Assembly: GCA_036655915.1 (NCBI GenBank) | Contig: JAVVPE010000009.1 | Span: 1-41,389, forward strand | Length of the DNA: 41,389 nt | DNA from: JAVWGW01 sp036655915 | Lineage (GTDB): Bacteria; Actinomycetota; Coriobacteriia; Coriobacteriales; Eggerthellaceae | Direction of reading: 5' to 3' | Part shown: positions 16,349 through 25,105 of the stretch, piece by piece | Layout: each line of letters begins with the position of its first letter | Numbering within the stretch: position 1 is the stretch's first letter | Notes under the pieces: model-generated | What the model was told of the DNA's origin: nothing | The model's input: only the letters and a program-made list of their open reading frames with translations | Databases searched by the model: none | Made by a program: the position numbers and the translations under genes

Positions 16349-17536
16349 ATGTTTGAACGTCATCTTGTTGCCGAACTAGCAGAACGCCTACAGGAAGAAC
16401 GTGACTTTATTCAAATTCTCGTAGGTCCCCGACAGACAGGAAAGTCAACCGCCATCAGCCAAATGCTTGAGCATATCGATATGCCCTACCACCTTGTTGC
16501 TGCTGACGACCCTTCGCTCGGCAGCAGCGAATGGCTGGCAAGCGAATGGCGCCGCGCCCGCGCCCTCACAGAAGATGGAACGCGCGACGCCCTGTTTATA
16601 GTCGATGAAATTCAAAAAGTCCCCCACTGGGCGGCCATGGTAAAAAAAATGTGGGACGAAGACACGCGCAGCAAAATGTGCCTTAAAGTTCTTCTTACGG
16701 GTTCTTCTTCCCTTTTGCTGCAAAAGGGAATGGAGGATTCCCTTATGGGACGCTTTGAGGTCATATACAGCCTTCATTGGAACTATCCTGAATGTGCTCA
16801 AGCCTTCGGCTATTCCCTTGAGGACTTCCTTTTCTACGGAGGTTACCCCGGCGCGGCAAAACGTAAAGACGACACCGCACGATGGGCTCGTTACCTGCAA
16901 ACATCCATCGTGAACCCAACCATCGCACAAGACGTACTGGAAATGGAGCGCGTTGAAAAACCAGCGCTTCTTAAAGCCCTGTTCACTATCGGCTCCGCCT
17001 ATTCAGCGCAGGAAATTTCGTACACAAAAATGATGGGTCAATTGCAGGATGCGGGAAACACAACCACTATCGCACACTATCTTGACCTGTTGGATAAAGC
17101 AGGCATGCTGCGTGGTTTGCAAAAATACGCACAGGATACGGCACGCATCAGGCGCAGTTCACCACGGCTGATGGTTCACGACACCTCCCTTATGACCTAC
17201 TCACAGGGGGCAAGCAGAGATTTGCTACTCTCTGACCCCGAAAAACGCGGACATCTCGTCGAAAGTGCCGTGGGTGCCTATCTTATCGCTCGATCAACGC
17301 AAGACGATTTTGACCTTTTTTGGTGGCGCACAAAAAACGGTGATGAAGTTGATTTTCTGCTGAGGAAATCGTCTCTTCTTACCGCAATCGAAGTAAAAAG
17401 CGGACGCATTAAAGGAACCAGCGGCCTTCAGGAGTTTCTTAAACTCAACCCCAGCGCATCGTCACTTGTAATCGGCAGCGCCCACTGCTCTCTGGAAGAT
17501 TTCTTAAGCGGAAACATTCCGCTTTTTGTTGTCTAG
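16349..17536 (+). CDS. AAA_14/DUF4143 family ATPase
   Basis: The protein has 395 residues. The N-terminal AAA_14 domain has Walker A GPRQTGKST (26-34), Walker B LFIVDEIQKV near 90 and a sensor LLTGSSS. A predicted winged-helix segment (SYTKMMGQLQDAGNTTTIAH, about 230-250) links to a C-terminal DUF4143 domain with a PD-(D/E)xK-like pattern DEVDFLL...TAIEVKSG. The ATG follows AGAGGAGG. Members are very common in anaerobes as solitary accessory genes of unknown function. The winged helix plus the tandem dyads upstream suggest autoregulation, and the nuclease-like residues leave open a defence or DNA-targeting role (both inference). Codon use is moderately AT-rich. Confidence 0.85.
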   Translation: MFERHLVAELAERLQEERDFIQILVGPRQTGKSTAISQMLEHIDMPYHLVAADDPSLGSSEWLASEWRRARALTEDGTRDALFIVDEIQKVPHWAAMVKKMWDEDTRSKMCLKVLLTGSSSLLLQKGMEDSLMGRFEVIYSLHWNYPECAQAFGYSLEDFLFYGGYPGAAKRKDDTARWARYLQTSIVNPTIAQDVLEMERVEKPALLKALFTIGSAYSAQEISYTKMMGQLQDAGNTTTIAHYLDLLDKAGMLRGLQKYAQDTARIRRSSPRLMVHDTSLMTYSQGASRDLLLSDPEKRGHLVESAVGAYLIARSTQDDFDLFWWRTKNGDEVDFLLRKSSLLTAIEVKSGRIKGTSGLQEFLKLNPSASSLVIGSAHCSLEDFLSGNIPLFVV

Positions 17537-17541
17537 GCCAA

Positions 17542-17606
17542 GAAGGGGTCGCTGCAGCCCCTTCACCGCCAAATAGTGCAAGGGGGCTGCCTAACGCAAC
17601 CCCCCT
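17542..17606. terminator. Two hairpins between convergent genes
   Basis: GAAGGGG/CCCCTTC (17542-17548 with 17558-17564) and AGGGGG/CCCCCT (17581-17586 with 17601-17606) can each form a GC-rich stem between the convergent ends of the ATPase and flavoprotein genes. Neither is followed by a clear T-run, so intrinsic termination is uncertain. Confidence 0.35.
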
Positions 17607-17650
17607 CGCTTCCACGCCTAACCGGCATTCCGCAAGTTAAATGAGTCTTT

Positions 17651-19489
17651 CTACTTTTTAGCAAGTGCGTTTGTGGCCGCATTCAAGCCCGCATTACGCC
17701 CAAGCGTCATTACATCTGCAATTGCATTGCCGCCAAGACGATTGGAGCCATGAACCCCTCCAGTGCATTCGCCTGCTGCATACAAATTTTTAATAACTGA
17801 ACCGGATGAATTGAGAACTTCAGATTTTTCATTTACCCTGATTCCTCCCATCGTGTGATGAACGGTGGGGACTTTCTTGCTTGCATACCAGGGCCCTTCT
17901 GTAAGCTGTACGTCAGAACTGTTGTTGGCTTTGAAGCCGAATGGATCTTGCTGTTCTCCCGCTACGACAGCATTGTATGTTTCAATGGACGCCTTCAGTT
18001 TTGCCGCATCCATCCCAGTAGTTGTTGCTAATTCATCAAGAGTTTCTCCGGAAACAACCTTTCCGAGCGTCAACAAATCCTCCATTGACTTCCCACTTGA
18101 ACCGCGCTTGGATGGCTCAGGATAACGAACTTTATTAACCACAATCCAATACGTTGAGTTTGGCTGCTTAAATATGGCTTTGCATAAAGTATCGCGCGCG
18201 GCACCTTCCTCCACGAATCGATCTCCTGATTCGTTTACAAAAATCCTATTTCGACCATTTGTGCCAATTTCCTCCATTAAACCCGACCCCGGAGAGCCAC
18301 AAGGATGAAGCTGGATATCCGAAAGACCGATAAGCTGTGCGCCAGCAGCTTCAGCGAGTTTCAGCCCATCGCCCTGAGCACACGGCTTAATGTTGCTGCA
18401 ACCGATCGATTTATCAAGCACAACTTCAGACCAGACGCCTGTATTGACCGCTTGACGATATTCAACGTTAGCACCAAAACCACCCGTAGTAACAACAACC
18501 GATTGAGCCTTAACCATGACTTCGCTGCCGTCAGCTCTTGTGCCTTTGACCCCAATAACGCTTCCATCAGAATCGGTAACAATTTCACTGGCCGGTGTAT
18601 CGTTTAAAATTCGTATGGAGTCAGGATTTTTTGCTATATAGCTGCGAAAAGCGTTGGTATAGCCACTGCCTAAGGGAGCTACCGTATAATGGCTGCGTTC
18701 GCCAAGGGACCCCGTGGCAGAGCCAATTTTCATTTTAAAAGCAACTCCTAGCTCTTCCAGCCATTCAACCGACTCCATGGCGTGGTCGGTTAAATAGTGC
18801 ACCAAAGCAGGATCTCCAATGTTGTGACCACCCTCAAGGGTTGTCGTGTAAAATTTATCAATAGAGTCTTCAATGCCCTGCTTTCCCTGGCGATAAGGAT
18901 CAACCGCATTAAGCGCTCCATCGGATACATTGGTGGAGCCTCCGGTTATTCCACATTTTTCTAAAATGACAACGCGCGCTTTCGCCTGCGCCGCCCTGAT
19001 TGCGGCGACACATCCCGCTCCACCTCCCCCGATAATACACACATCGGCCTCGTACTCTGAATCAAGTGGTTCGGCTGCGGGAGCAGAACCTTCAAGAGAA
19101 GTACCGCCCGCCTGCTTTATACAATCCTTAAGACCTTGCAGTAGCATGGAGCTCGACAAAGTTGCTCCCGATATCGCATCAACTTCCATCGATTGATTTT
19201 TTATTATTTCACGAGAAAGTTTTTCCATTGCGTAGACTCCAACGCCAGGAGACTCCATACTTTCACTCACATTGATATCTGTTAGGGCATGATTGGAAAA
19301 CGTCGCTTGCATCTTAAAAGGAGCATTGTGTCCCACCACCTCGGCCGTATAGGTTCCTGGAGTAAACACTGCTGAAGCCTTGTCACCTCCTGGCTTTGCG
19401 CAGCCAACCATTCCCGCTAACCCTACCGCCAGACCCGTAGCTGCGGCGCCCCTCATAAATGCCCGTCGATCCATATTTTGATTTGCCAT
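17651..19489 (-). CDS. Tat-exported FMN-bind/FAD flavoprotein reductase (urocanate reductase-like family)
   Basis: The protein has 612 residues. A Tat signal (DRRAFMRG) and lipobox-like MVGC (Cys30) are followed by an FMN-bind domain (~45-130). This carries the flavinylation motif DAISGAT (104-110), with Thr110 the expected site of covalent FMN attached by ApbE, which is not in the window. FAD_binding_2 begins at residue ~147 (CIIGGGGAGC) and ends with GECTGGVHGSNRLGGNA. This is the UrdA/fumarate-reductase-like layout. The AVRGEGA context of the fumarate reductase Arg is replaced by GTNGRNRIFVN, so another substrate is likely. ATG 19489 is chosen for its GGAGG site and Tat signal. It is divergent from a membrane LuxR regulator. 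The gene is visibly AT-richer than the core operons. Confidence 0.87.
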   Translation of the reverse strand: MANQNMDRRAFMRGAAATGLAVGLAGMVGCAKPGGDKASAVFTPGTYTAEVVGHNAPFKMQATFSNHALTDINVSESMESPGVGVYAMEKLSREIIKNQSMEVDAISGATLSSSMLLQGLKDCIKQAGGTSLEGSAPAAEPLDSEYEADVCIIGGGGAGCVAAIRAAQAKARVVILEKCGITGGSTNVSDGALNAVDPYRQGKQGIEDSIDKFYTTTLEGGHNIGDPALVHYLTDHAMESVEWLEELGVAFKMKIGSATGSLGERSHYTVAPLGSGYTNAFRSYIAKNPDSIRILNDTPASEIVTDSDGSVIGVKGTRADGSEVMVKAQSVVVTTGGFGANVEYRQAVNTGVWSEVVLDKSIGCSNIKPCAQGDGLKLAEAAGAQLIGLSDIQLHPCGSPGSGLMEEIGTNGRNRIFVNESGDRFVEEGAARDTLCKAIFKQPNSTYWIVVNKVRYPEPSKRGSSGKSMEDLLTLGKVVSGETLDELATTTGMDAAKLKASIETYNAVVAGEQQDPFGFKANNSSDVQLTEGPWYASKKVPTVHHTMGGIRVNEKSEVLNSSGSVIKNLYAAGECTGGVHGSNRLGGNAIADVMTLGRNAGLNAATNALAKK

Positions 19490-19874
19490 ACTACCTCCAC
19501 CCTCCTTATGCATGCCCTGCATGCCTCGATTTCCAGGGAAACAAATCTTCCCATCAAGAAACGTAACAGGCAACGACAAAACACCTGTCAGGCTAAAGGG
19601 CTGAAATTCTGACATATCTGCAAAAGGCAAACAAAATCGTGTCGGCCGAATCTATCTACGAAATACATGCTACCTGATAGAAAGCCGCTTTTTTTGCACC
19701 ACCTCTAAAGTGAATCAAAACGCCAAGCGAAGCGCTGCAGGAAGAATCACTGTTTCATGCAGACACCTGTGCTACTATTGGCTTCATGCCTTTGATATTT
19801 TTCCTTTGTTTCACTGATTTGCGGACGCTCGTTAATCTGCAAATATTTATTCCCTATCCCAAGAAAGCAAAAAT
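19490..19874. promoter_or_regulatory. 385-bp divergent promoter region
   Basis: This AT-rich region separates the flavoprotein and LuxR genes. TACTAT at 19773-19778 is a possible -10 for the LuxR gene with no good -35. No clean operator dyad was found. The small open frame starting at 19786 has no ribosome site and low coding character. Confidence 0.4.
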
Positions 19875-21284
19875 ATGGACAAAGCCATTTCCCCTAGTAC
19901 ACTTTGCTTCTATCTTAAATACGCCACCGGATTTGCAACTTTTTATATCTTTCCCTATTGGGCAAGCTCTTTTACCTACGTAGCCTTTCAGGATATTTGC
20001 CTTCTTAACCATTACTTATTTTCCGGTATCGCCCTCATCCTGCTTGGAATCATTTTTTTGCACGACAGAAAGCCTCTTTTGGTTCAAGCGTTTGACTGGG
20101 TAAATGCCGTAATGATGATAGCAACAGCAATAGCTTTTGGCCTATGGGCTTATGGCTACGTTGACGCCACAACGCTTATTCCTGCCGTCGTACTAACAGG
20201 TTGCTCACAAGCTTGGTTAATCATTCGCTGGAGTACACACTACGGAAATATGGAAACAAAAAAAGTATTGGGAGTTCTTCTTACGGGAATCATCATCGTT
20301 TCTGCGTCGAAAATCCTCCTTGAAAGAATACCCTCCACTTTTGCAGTCGGCTTATTCATTTTGCTCTCCCTTGGATGCCCCCTTCTGCTGCATACCCTCG
20401 AAGCAAAACCCAGAGTTCCTCACCCTGCTGCGGCAGAGATGAGCTTCAAAGGATTGACTCTTTATTGGCGAACCGCCGTTGCCGTCCTCATTTTTTTTGC
20501 AATCTGGTCGTCTCTTAACATCTTCCTTAATACACGCATAGGACACTTAATCATCGGGGCAACATCATCAACTGCCCTTACTCTACTGTCCCAGATTTCC
20601 GTTATAGTATTGGCTCTCATAATTTTTTGGTGGGTGTTTATCAAACATCGAAGAGTCAGCTGGATATTTTGCTGGCAGTTAACGTTTTCGTTTCTTGCGT
20701 TAGCTTTACTTATTATGCAAGTTTGGGGAATTACTCAAACCGTTCAAGTATTTATCAGTATTGCAGTAGCGCTGGCATTGGTGTTCGTCGGCTTAGTGCT
20801 CTCGCATATCGCCTATCACAGCGCCTATCGCGCCCCCGTCCTGTTTGCTTTTGGTTATGCAGCAATCTTTCTTACGATTTGGGCAACGCGAGGTTTCGGT
20901 CTTTTGAGTAAAAGTTCTTATGTTAATGACTCCTTTGCCGTGGTTCTCCTTTTCATTATTGTCATTGTATTTGCATTTTGTCTACCTTCCCGTTCTCTGG
21001 ATTTACAATATCTTTCCGATGACATCAACAATGCTTATTCTCGCTCGACCGACCAGAACCTTTTTGACAATCGAATAAAAAAATTGGCAACACACTATGG
21101 GCTTTCAAAAAGAGAACAGGAAATATTAGAACATCTTAGTAAGGGTAGATCAAAGCCCTATATTGCTGAAACGCTCTATATTTCAGAAAGTACCGTTAAA
21201 ACTTATACAAGCCGTATTTATCAAAAGCTAGAGATACACAATCGCCAAAAGTTGATTGATTTACTCTACGAAGAAGACCAATAA
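19875..21284 (+). CDS. Membrane-anchored LuxR-family transcriptional regulator
   Basis: The protein has 469 residues. About 400 residues of roughly 12 hydrophobic helices are followed by a LuxR-type HTH (YGLSKREQEILEHLSKG, then ISESTVKTYTSRIYQKLEIH). The architecture matches the regulators at 222-1676 and 27469-28914, though the membrane domains are clearly diverged from one another. It is divergent from the FMN/FAD flavoprotein gene and is probably its substrate-responsive activator. The start has only a weak AAGAAAG site. The gene is AT-rich like its partner, so the pair was probably acquired as a unit. Confidence 0.85.
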   Translation: MDKAISPSTLCFYLKYATGFATFYIFPYWASSFTYVAFQDICLLNHYLFSGIALILLGIIFLHDRKPLLVQAFDWVNAVMMIATAIAFGLWAYGYVDATTLIPAVVLTGCSQAWLIIRWSTHYGNMETKKVLGVLLTGIIIVSASKILLERIPSTFAVGLFILLSLGCPLLLHTLEAKPRVPHPAAAEMSFKGLTLYWRTAVAVLIFFAIWSSLNIFLNTRIGHLIIGATSSTALTLLSQISVIVLALIIFWWVFIKHRRVSWIFCWQLTFSFLALALLIMQVWGITQTVQVFISIAVALALVFVGLVLSHIAYHSAYRAPVLFAFGYAAIFLTIWATRGFGLLSKSSYVNDSFAVVLLFIIVIVFAFCLPSRSLDLQYLSDDINNAYSRSTDQNLFDNRIKKLATHYGLSKREQEILEHLSKGRSKPYIAETLYISESTVKTYTSRIYQKLEIHNRQKLIDLLYEEDQ

Positions 21285-21513
21285 GCATCTGTTGTTACCC
21301 TTGGAAAATAATACGATATAGCCCTTAACGTATTCAAGGCATGAGCGTCATGGGTGGCATGAGCCATTTTCGGGCTGAAATGTTTTAGCTGTGCTCTTTG
21401 ATTCCCTGTTGCTGACTTCGTTTTGAAGCAGCTGCCCCCACCATTTGTGCGCAGGAAACTGCAGCTTGCCGTAAAAGCTTCGCCGCTGAAAACCTTTTTG
21501 GGCGCACAGGGTG

Positions 21514-23388
21514 CTAGAGGCCCAGGGCTTCGGCTAGTTTTAGCCATTCTTCTTCGAGGGTGGCTGCTTGGGCTTCAAGGGTGTGGATGCTTGCTTGCAT
21601 CTCACCTAGGGCAAGGTAGTCGGAAGGGTCGACGGCGATCATGCTTGCGCGCGCTGCTTCTATCTTGTCGTTAAGGGTTGCCAGCTTGCGTTCGTTGGAG
21701 GCCATCTGCTTTTTTGCCTTGTGGGCATCGGCACCCGCAAGGGTTGCGGTTGCGACCGGCGCAGAAGTGGCAGCTTTTGCGGCGCCCGCCGAAGAATCCT
21801 GCGAGCCGCCGTGCGTCGCAGCTTGCGCTAAGCGTGCCGCTTCTTTGTTCGCGCGCACCACTTCGGCGCGTTCCGCAGAAAAATCGCGCTCATCAAGCTC
21901 GCGCAAATACTCATCGACACCGCCCGGCAAATGGCGCACCTTGCCGTCGAGCAGGGCAAACTGCTGATCGGTTACGCGCTCCATCAGGTAGCGGTCGTGC
22001 GTGACCATCAAAAGAGTACCGGGCCAGGCATCAAGCAAATCTTCCATAACGGCCAGCATGTCGGTATCCAGGTCGTTTCCCGGTTCGTCCAAAATGAGCA
22101 CATTGGGCTCTTCAAGCAAAATGAGCAAGAATTGAAAACGTCGCTTCTGGCCGCCCGAAAGATCTTGCACCCGCGCCTTCAGCTGATCTTTGGTAAATCC
22201 CAAGCGTTCAAGCAACTGCCCCGAAGACACTTCCTTGCCATCCACCACAAAGCGTGTTTTGTAGCGCCCCACCACTTCATGCACCCGGTCGGTGCTGTAT
22301 TGTTCCAGCTCTTCCAAGTGTTGTGAAAGCACCGCAAACTTCACGGTCTTGCCAATTTTCACGCGGCCTTCCGTGGGCGCGAGCAAGCCTTGAATCACGC
22401 GCAGAAGCGTGGTCTTGCCGGCGCCGTTTTCGCCAAGGATGCCATAGCGGTCTCCCGGGCCAATCAGCCAGGTCACATCGTCAAGCTGCGTTTTGCCACC
22501 CAGACGCTCGCTGACGCCCAACACGTCGATAACCTGTTTGCCCAAACGCGCCATGGCCATCTGCTTGAGTTCGATTTCGTTGCGAAGCGGCGGGTCGCCA
22601 TCGATCAAGTCGCGCGCAAGTTCCACATGAAACTTCGGCTTCGTTGCCCGGGCACGTGCCCCGCGCGAAAGCCACGCGAGTTCCTTGCGCATCATGTTTT
22701 GTCGCTTCTGCTCGATGACCTGCACCTGGCGGTCGCGTTCCACCCGCTGCAGCACGTAGGCCGAATAGCCCCCCTCAAACGGATCGATTTGCCGGTCATG
22801 CACTTCCCACATATTCGTGCACACCTCATCGAGGAACCAGCGGTCATGCGTGACCACCAACAGCGCGCCAGCACCCTTCTTCCAGCGACGTTTCAAGTAA
22901 GCCGCCAGCCAGGTGATTGCCCGAATATCCAAATGGTTCGTCGGCTCGTCGAGCATGAGCACATCCCAATCGCCTATGAGCAAGCGCACCAAATCGACGC
23001 GACGGCGCTGGCCACCCGAAAGGTCGCCGACGCGCCCTTCCCAAGCAAGGTCGCCAATAAGCCCGCTGATGATTTCACGAATTTGCGGATCGGATGCCCA
23101 CACGTATTCGGGGATGTCCCCCACAACTTCGTGGGCGATGCTCTGCTCGGGATCCAGCGAATCGGCCTGCCCCAGCAAACCGATAGTGATGCCGTTGCGC
23201 TGGGTAACGCGACCGGTGTCGGGGGTGACCAGCCCCGCCAACAGGGCGAGCATCGTTGATTTGCCATCGCCGTTGCGCCCAACGATGCCCACGCGGTCGC
23301 CTTCGTTGACCCCCACCGTCACCGCATCGAATACCTGTTTCGTCGGAAACTCCAGCCCGACCTTTTCACACCCCAACAAAAACGCCAC
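21514..23388 (-). CDS. ABC-F family ATPase (Uup-like)
   Basis: The protein has 624 residues and no membrane segments. It contains two nucleotide-binding domains: Walker A GRNGDGKST and GENGAGKTT, signatures DLSGGQRRR and DLSGGQKRR, Walker B DEPTNHLD and DEPGNDLD. An interdomain linker and a C-terminal coiled coil (about 550-624) of the Uup type follow. ABC-F proteins act on ribosomes or, for Uup, on branched DNA or replication intermediates; the coiled coil favours the Uup side. The Thr of the second DEPTN motif is Gly here, which looks like a lineage variant. The start is GTG at 23388 with a loose purine-rich site; the initiation codon is less certain than the frame. Confidence 0.9.
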   Translation of the reverse strand: MAFLLGCEKVGLEFPTKQVFDAVTVGVNEGDRVGIVGRNGDGKSTMLALLAGLVTPDTGRVTQRNGITIGLLGQADSLDPEQSIAHEVVGDIPEYVWASDPQIREIISGLIGDLAWEGRVGDLSGGQRRRVDLVRLLIGDWDVLMLDEPTNHLDIRAITWLAAYLKRRWKKGAGALLVVTHDRWFLDEVCTNMWEVHDRQIDPFEGGYSAYVLQRVERDRQVQVIEQKRQNMMRKELAWLSRGARARATKPKFHVELARDLIDGDPPLRNEIELKQMAMARLGKQVIDVLGVSERLGGKTQLDDVTWLIGPGDRYGILGENGAGKTTLLRVIQGLLAPTEGRVKIGKTVKFAVLSQHLEELEQYSTDRVHEVVGRYKTRFVVDGKEVSSGQLLERLGFTKDQLKARVQDLSGGQKRRFQFLLILLEEPNVLILDEPGNDLDTDMLAVMEDLLDAWPGTLLMVTHDRYLMERVTDQQFALLDGKVRHLPGGVDEYLRELDERDFSAERAEVVRANKEAARLAQAATHGGSQDSSAGAAKAATSAPVATATLAGADAHKAKKQMASNERKLATLNDKIEAARASMIAVDPSDYLALGEMQASIHTLEAQAATLEEEWLKLAEALGL

Positions 23389-23426
23389 GTGCGCACCCGC
23401 TTCTCTTCCGCTTACTTTGTTCCCCT

Positions 23427-23432
23427 ATTATA
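23427..23432 (-). promoter_or_regulatory. Perfect -10 box for the ABC-F gene
   Basis: The minus strand reads TATAAT, 38 bases before the GTG start, preceded by a weak -35 region. This is the only good promoter element in the 196-base gap. Confidence 0.5.
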
Positions 23433-23584
23433 TCCATCTTAGCGGGCAAACCGCGGGCATGAGTTATCTAGTGCAAAATCGCATCGCGTGGGCTGCTGCC
23501 ACCCTTCGCCAAACACCACTTCCAAACAGGTACTACATGGATATTGCCTACGCTACCTTGATCGAATACCTGCAAGCGCTCGCC

Positions 23585-24706
23585 CTACCATCCCAGCATC
23601 AGCGTGATGGCGACGATGAAGCCCACCGTAAGCACGCCGCCTCCGATGATGAGCGCCCAAACGGCGGGGCGGGCGAGATTGCAGGTCCAGCCGATGCCGA
23701 AGCGTTCGGGCAAAAACAGGTTTGGATCGGCCGGGTTGTAGTAGAAAACACCGAGCTTCCACTGCGCATCGTCGTCGAAAAGCAGCTCATCGGCATCGTT
23801 GAAGTGCTTGATCGCGCGAGCGCCCGATTGCCCGTAGACCACCGACACCACAATGGCACCAACCAGTACGGGCACCAGCAAAATAACGATAACCCCCGCC
23901 GCCTGCACAAGCGTTATCAGCCCAAGAAACGAAAGGGGTATCAAAATCATGGCTGCACACATCAGCAACCCCGCCGCCAAAAGAAAAATACTTTGGGCAC
24001 GGGCGAACAAGCCATAGGCAAGCGCAGTTGATGCGGGAGCTTCCGGATCGACGGCCTTTTTCGACCGCAGCATCGTCCAGTGGCAAAAAACAAAGCAAAC
24101 AACAAAAAACAGTTGAATCGCCACCGGAAACAGAACGACCCCCAGGCCTTTGGGTGCCCAATCGTTCACCTGACCATCCAGCCCAACGTGCATCGGCACC
24201 ATGTCGGGCAAAGAATCATAGCCGACGAGGCCAATGGCGGCCGTGATAATAAGCAGAGGAATATAGAGCAAGTTCCATTTAAGCGAGATCACCTTCGGCA
24301 GCGATGCTTCACCGATAAGGGCGGCACTTTCTTGCAGCTCGACAACCCAGCCCTGGTCACGCTTGATTGCCTGCACGCGGCGGCGATAATACAGCATGAG
24401 CGCGAACGAAAGCCCCATTTGCGCAAAAACGCCAATGACCAGCGCAATCAGGCCAAGCTCTTCAAGACCCCCCGCAAAAAGCGCTGCAATAATGCCTGCC
24501 AGCACCAGCGCCGCAACCACAGAAATAATGCTGTAATGAAGTTTGAAGCGGCGCAAGCGCGCGTCACGCGCATACGCTTGAGGGATGGTAACCGCGAAAC
24601 ATTCGCGCTTTTTCATAAGCCACGGCGTCAGAGCCGTTAGGGCTCCCACCAAAAAAATAGTTACCAGAAACATCAAAAGCAAAGCTGTATGCATGTCCAT
24701 TTTCAT
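23585..24706 (-). CDS. DUF1648/DUF5808 multi-pass membrane protein
   Basis: The protein has 373 residues and about eight to nine hydrophobic helices. The DUF1648 signature (LPDMVPMHVGLDGQVNDW) lies near the middle, as in SdpI-like immunity/signal proteins. A C-terminal DUF5808 segment (WKLGVFYYNPADPNLFLPER) precedes the last helix pair. Such proteins are often encoded beside YtrA-type GntR regulators and ABC transporters, as here; they may protect the membrane against peptides (family-based inference). The ATG at 24706 is given, but the in-frame ATG at 24700 has better spacing from AGTAGGGA. It is the last gene of the ABC-permease-GntR operon. Confidence 0.82.
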   Translation of the reverse strand: MKMDMHTALLLMFLVTIFLVGALTALTPWLMKKRECFAVTIPQAYARDARLRRFKLHYSIISVVAALVLAGIIAALFAGGLEELGLIALVIGVFAQMGLSFALMLYYRRRVQAIKRDQGWVVELQESAALIGEASLPKVISLKWNLLYIPLLIITAAIGLVGYDSLPDMVPMHVGLDGQVNDWAPKGLGVVLFPVAIQLFFVVCFVFCHWTMLRSKKAVDPEAPASTALAYGLFARAQSIFLLAAGLLMCAAMILIPLSFLGLITLVQAAGVIVILLVPVLVGAIVVSVVYGQSGARAIKHFNDADELLFDDDAQWKLGVFYYNPADPNLFLPERFGIGWTCNLARPAVWALIIGGGVLTVGFIVAITLMLGW

Positions 24707-24712
24707 TCCCTA

Positions 24713-25105
24713 CTATTCCGAAAACGCGCGCGCAGCTTGTTGCGCTGCCGCATCCTTAAATTCAACTTCACTGCCGCCGCGCGCCCGATGCGCCAACGCC
24801 AGCGCGTAAAGCTCTTGGGCCATGCGCGCATCTTCGGCCGCACCACGGCCTTGCAACGCGTGGCTTTCGGGGTCGGCCACAAACGCGCCACTACGGCCGC
24901 GCATCAGCAGATACCCTTCATCACGCAGCACCGCATAGGCCTTGTTCACCGTGTGCAAGTTAATGCTCAAATCGCAGGCCAAGCTGCGCACGGAAGGCAA
25001 AGCTTCACCCACCGCCAGTTCCCCCGTGGCGATAGCGGCGATCACCTGTTCGCGAATTTGCAGGTAAAGCGGCTGTTCTGAGGATTGTTCAAGACGAATA
25101 ATCAT
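24713..25105 (-). CDS. GntR-family transcriptional regulator, YtrA subfamily
   Basis: The protein has 130 residues. The N-terminal winged helix is canonical (PLYLQIREQVIAAIATGEL, then LPSVRSLACDLSINLHTVNK). The short ~45-residue C-terminus is too small for an effector-binding domain, which is the YtrA pattern. YtrA-type repressors control ABC transporters induced by cell-envelope antibiotics. It overlaps the permease gene by four bases (ATGA) and precedes the DUF1648 gene by six. The 12-bp inverted repeat at 27347-27380, in front of the operon, is the obvious candidate operator. Confidence 0.92.
   Translation of the reverse strand: MIIRLEQSSEQPLYLQIREQVIAAIATGELAVGEALPSVRSLACDLSINLHTVNKAYAVLRDEGYLLMRGRSGAFVADPESHALQGRGAAEDARMAQELYALALAHRARGGSEVEFKDAAAQQAARAFSE

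Noticed and set aside
21285..21513. TGTGCGC/GCGCACA pair and repeated GGCATGAGC in the gap between LuxR and ABC-F
   Set aside because: The arms are short and more than 50 bases apart, and the repeat is only nine bases; neither exceeds chance expectation by eye.
22390..23259. 289-residue plus-strand open frame
   Set aside because: Antisense to the first half of the ABC-F gene, whose Walker and signature motifs are intact.
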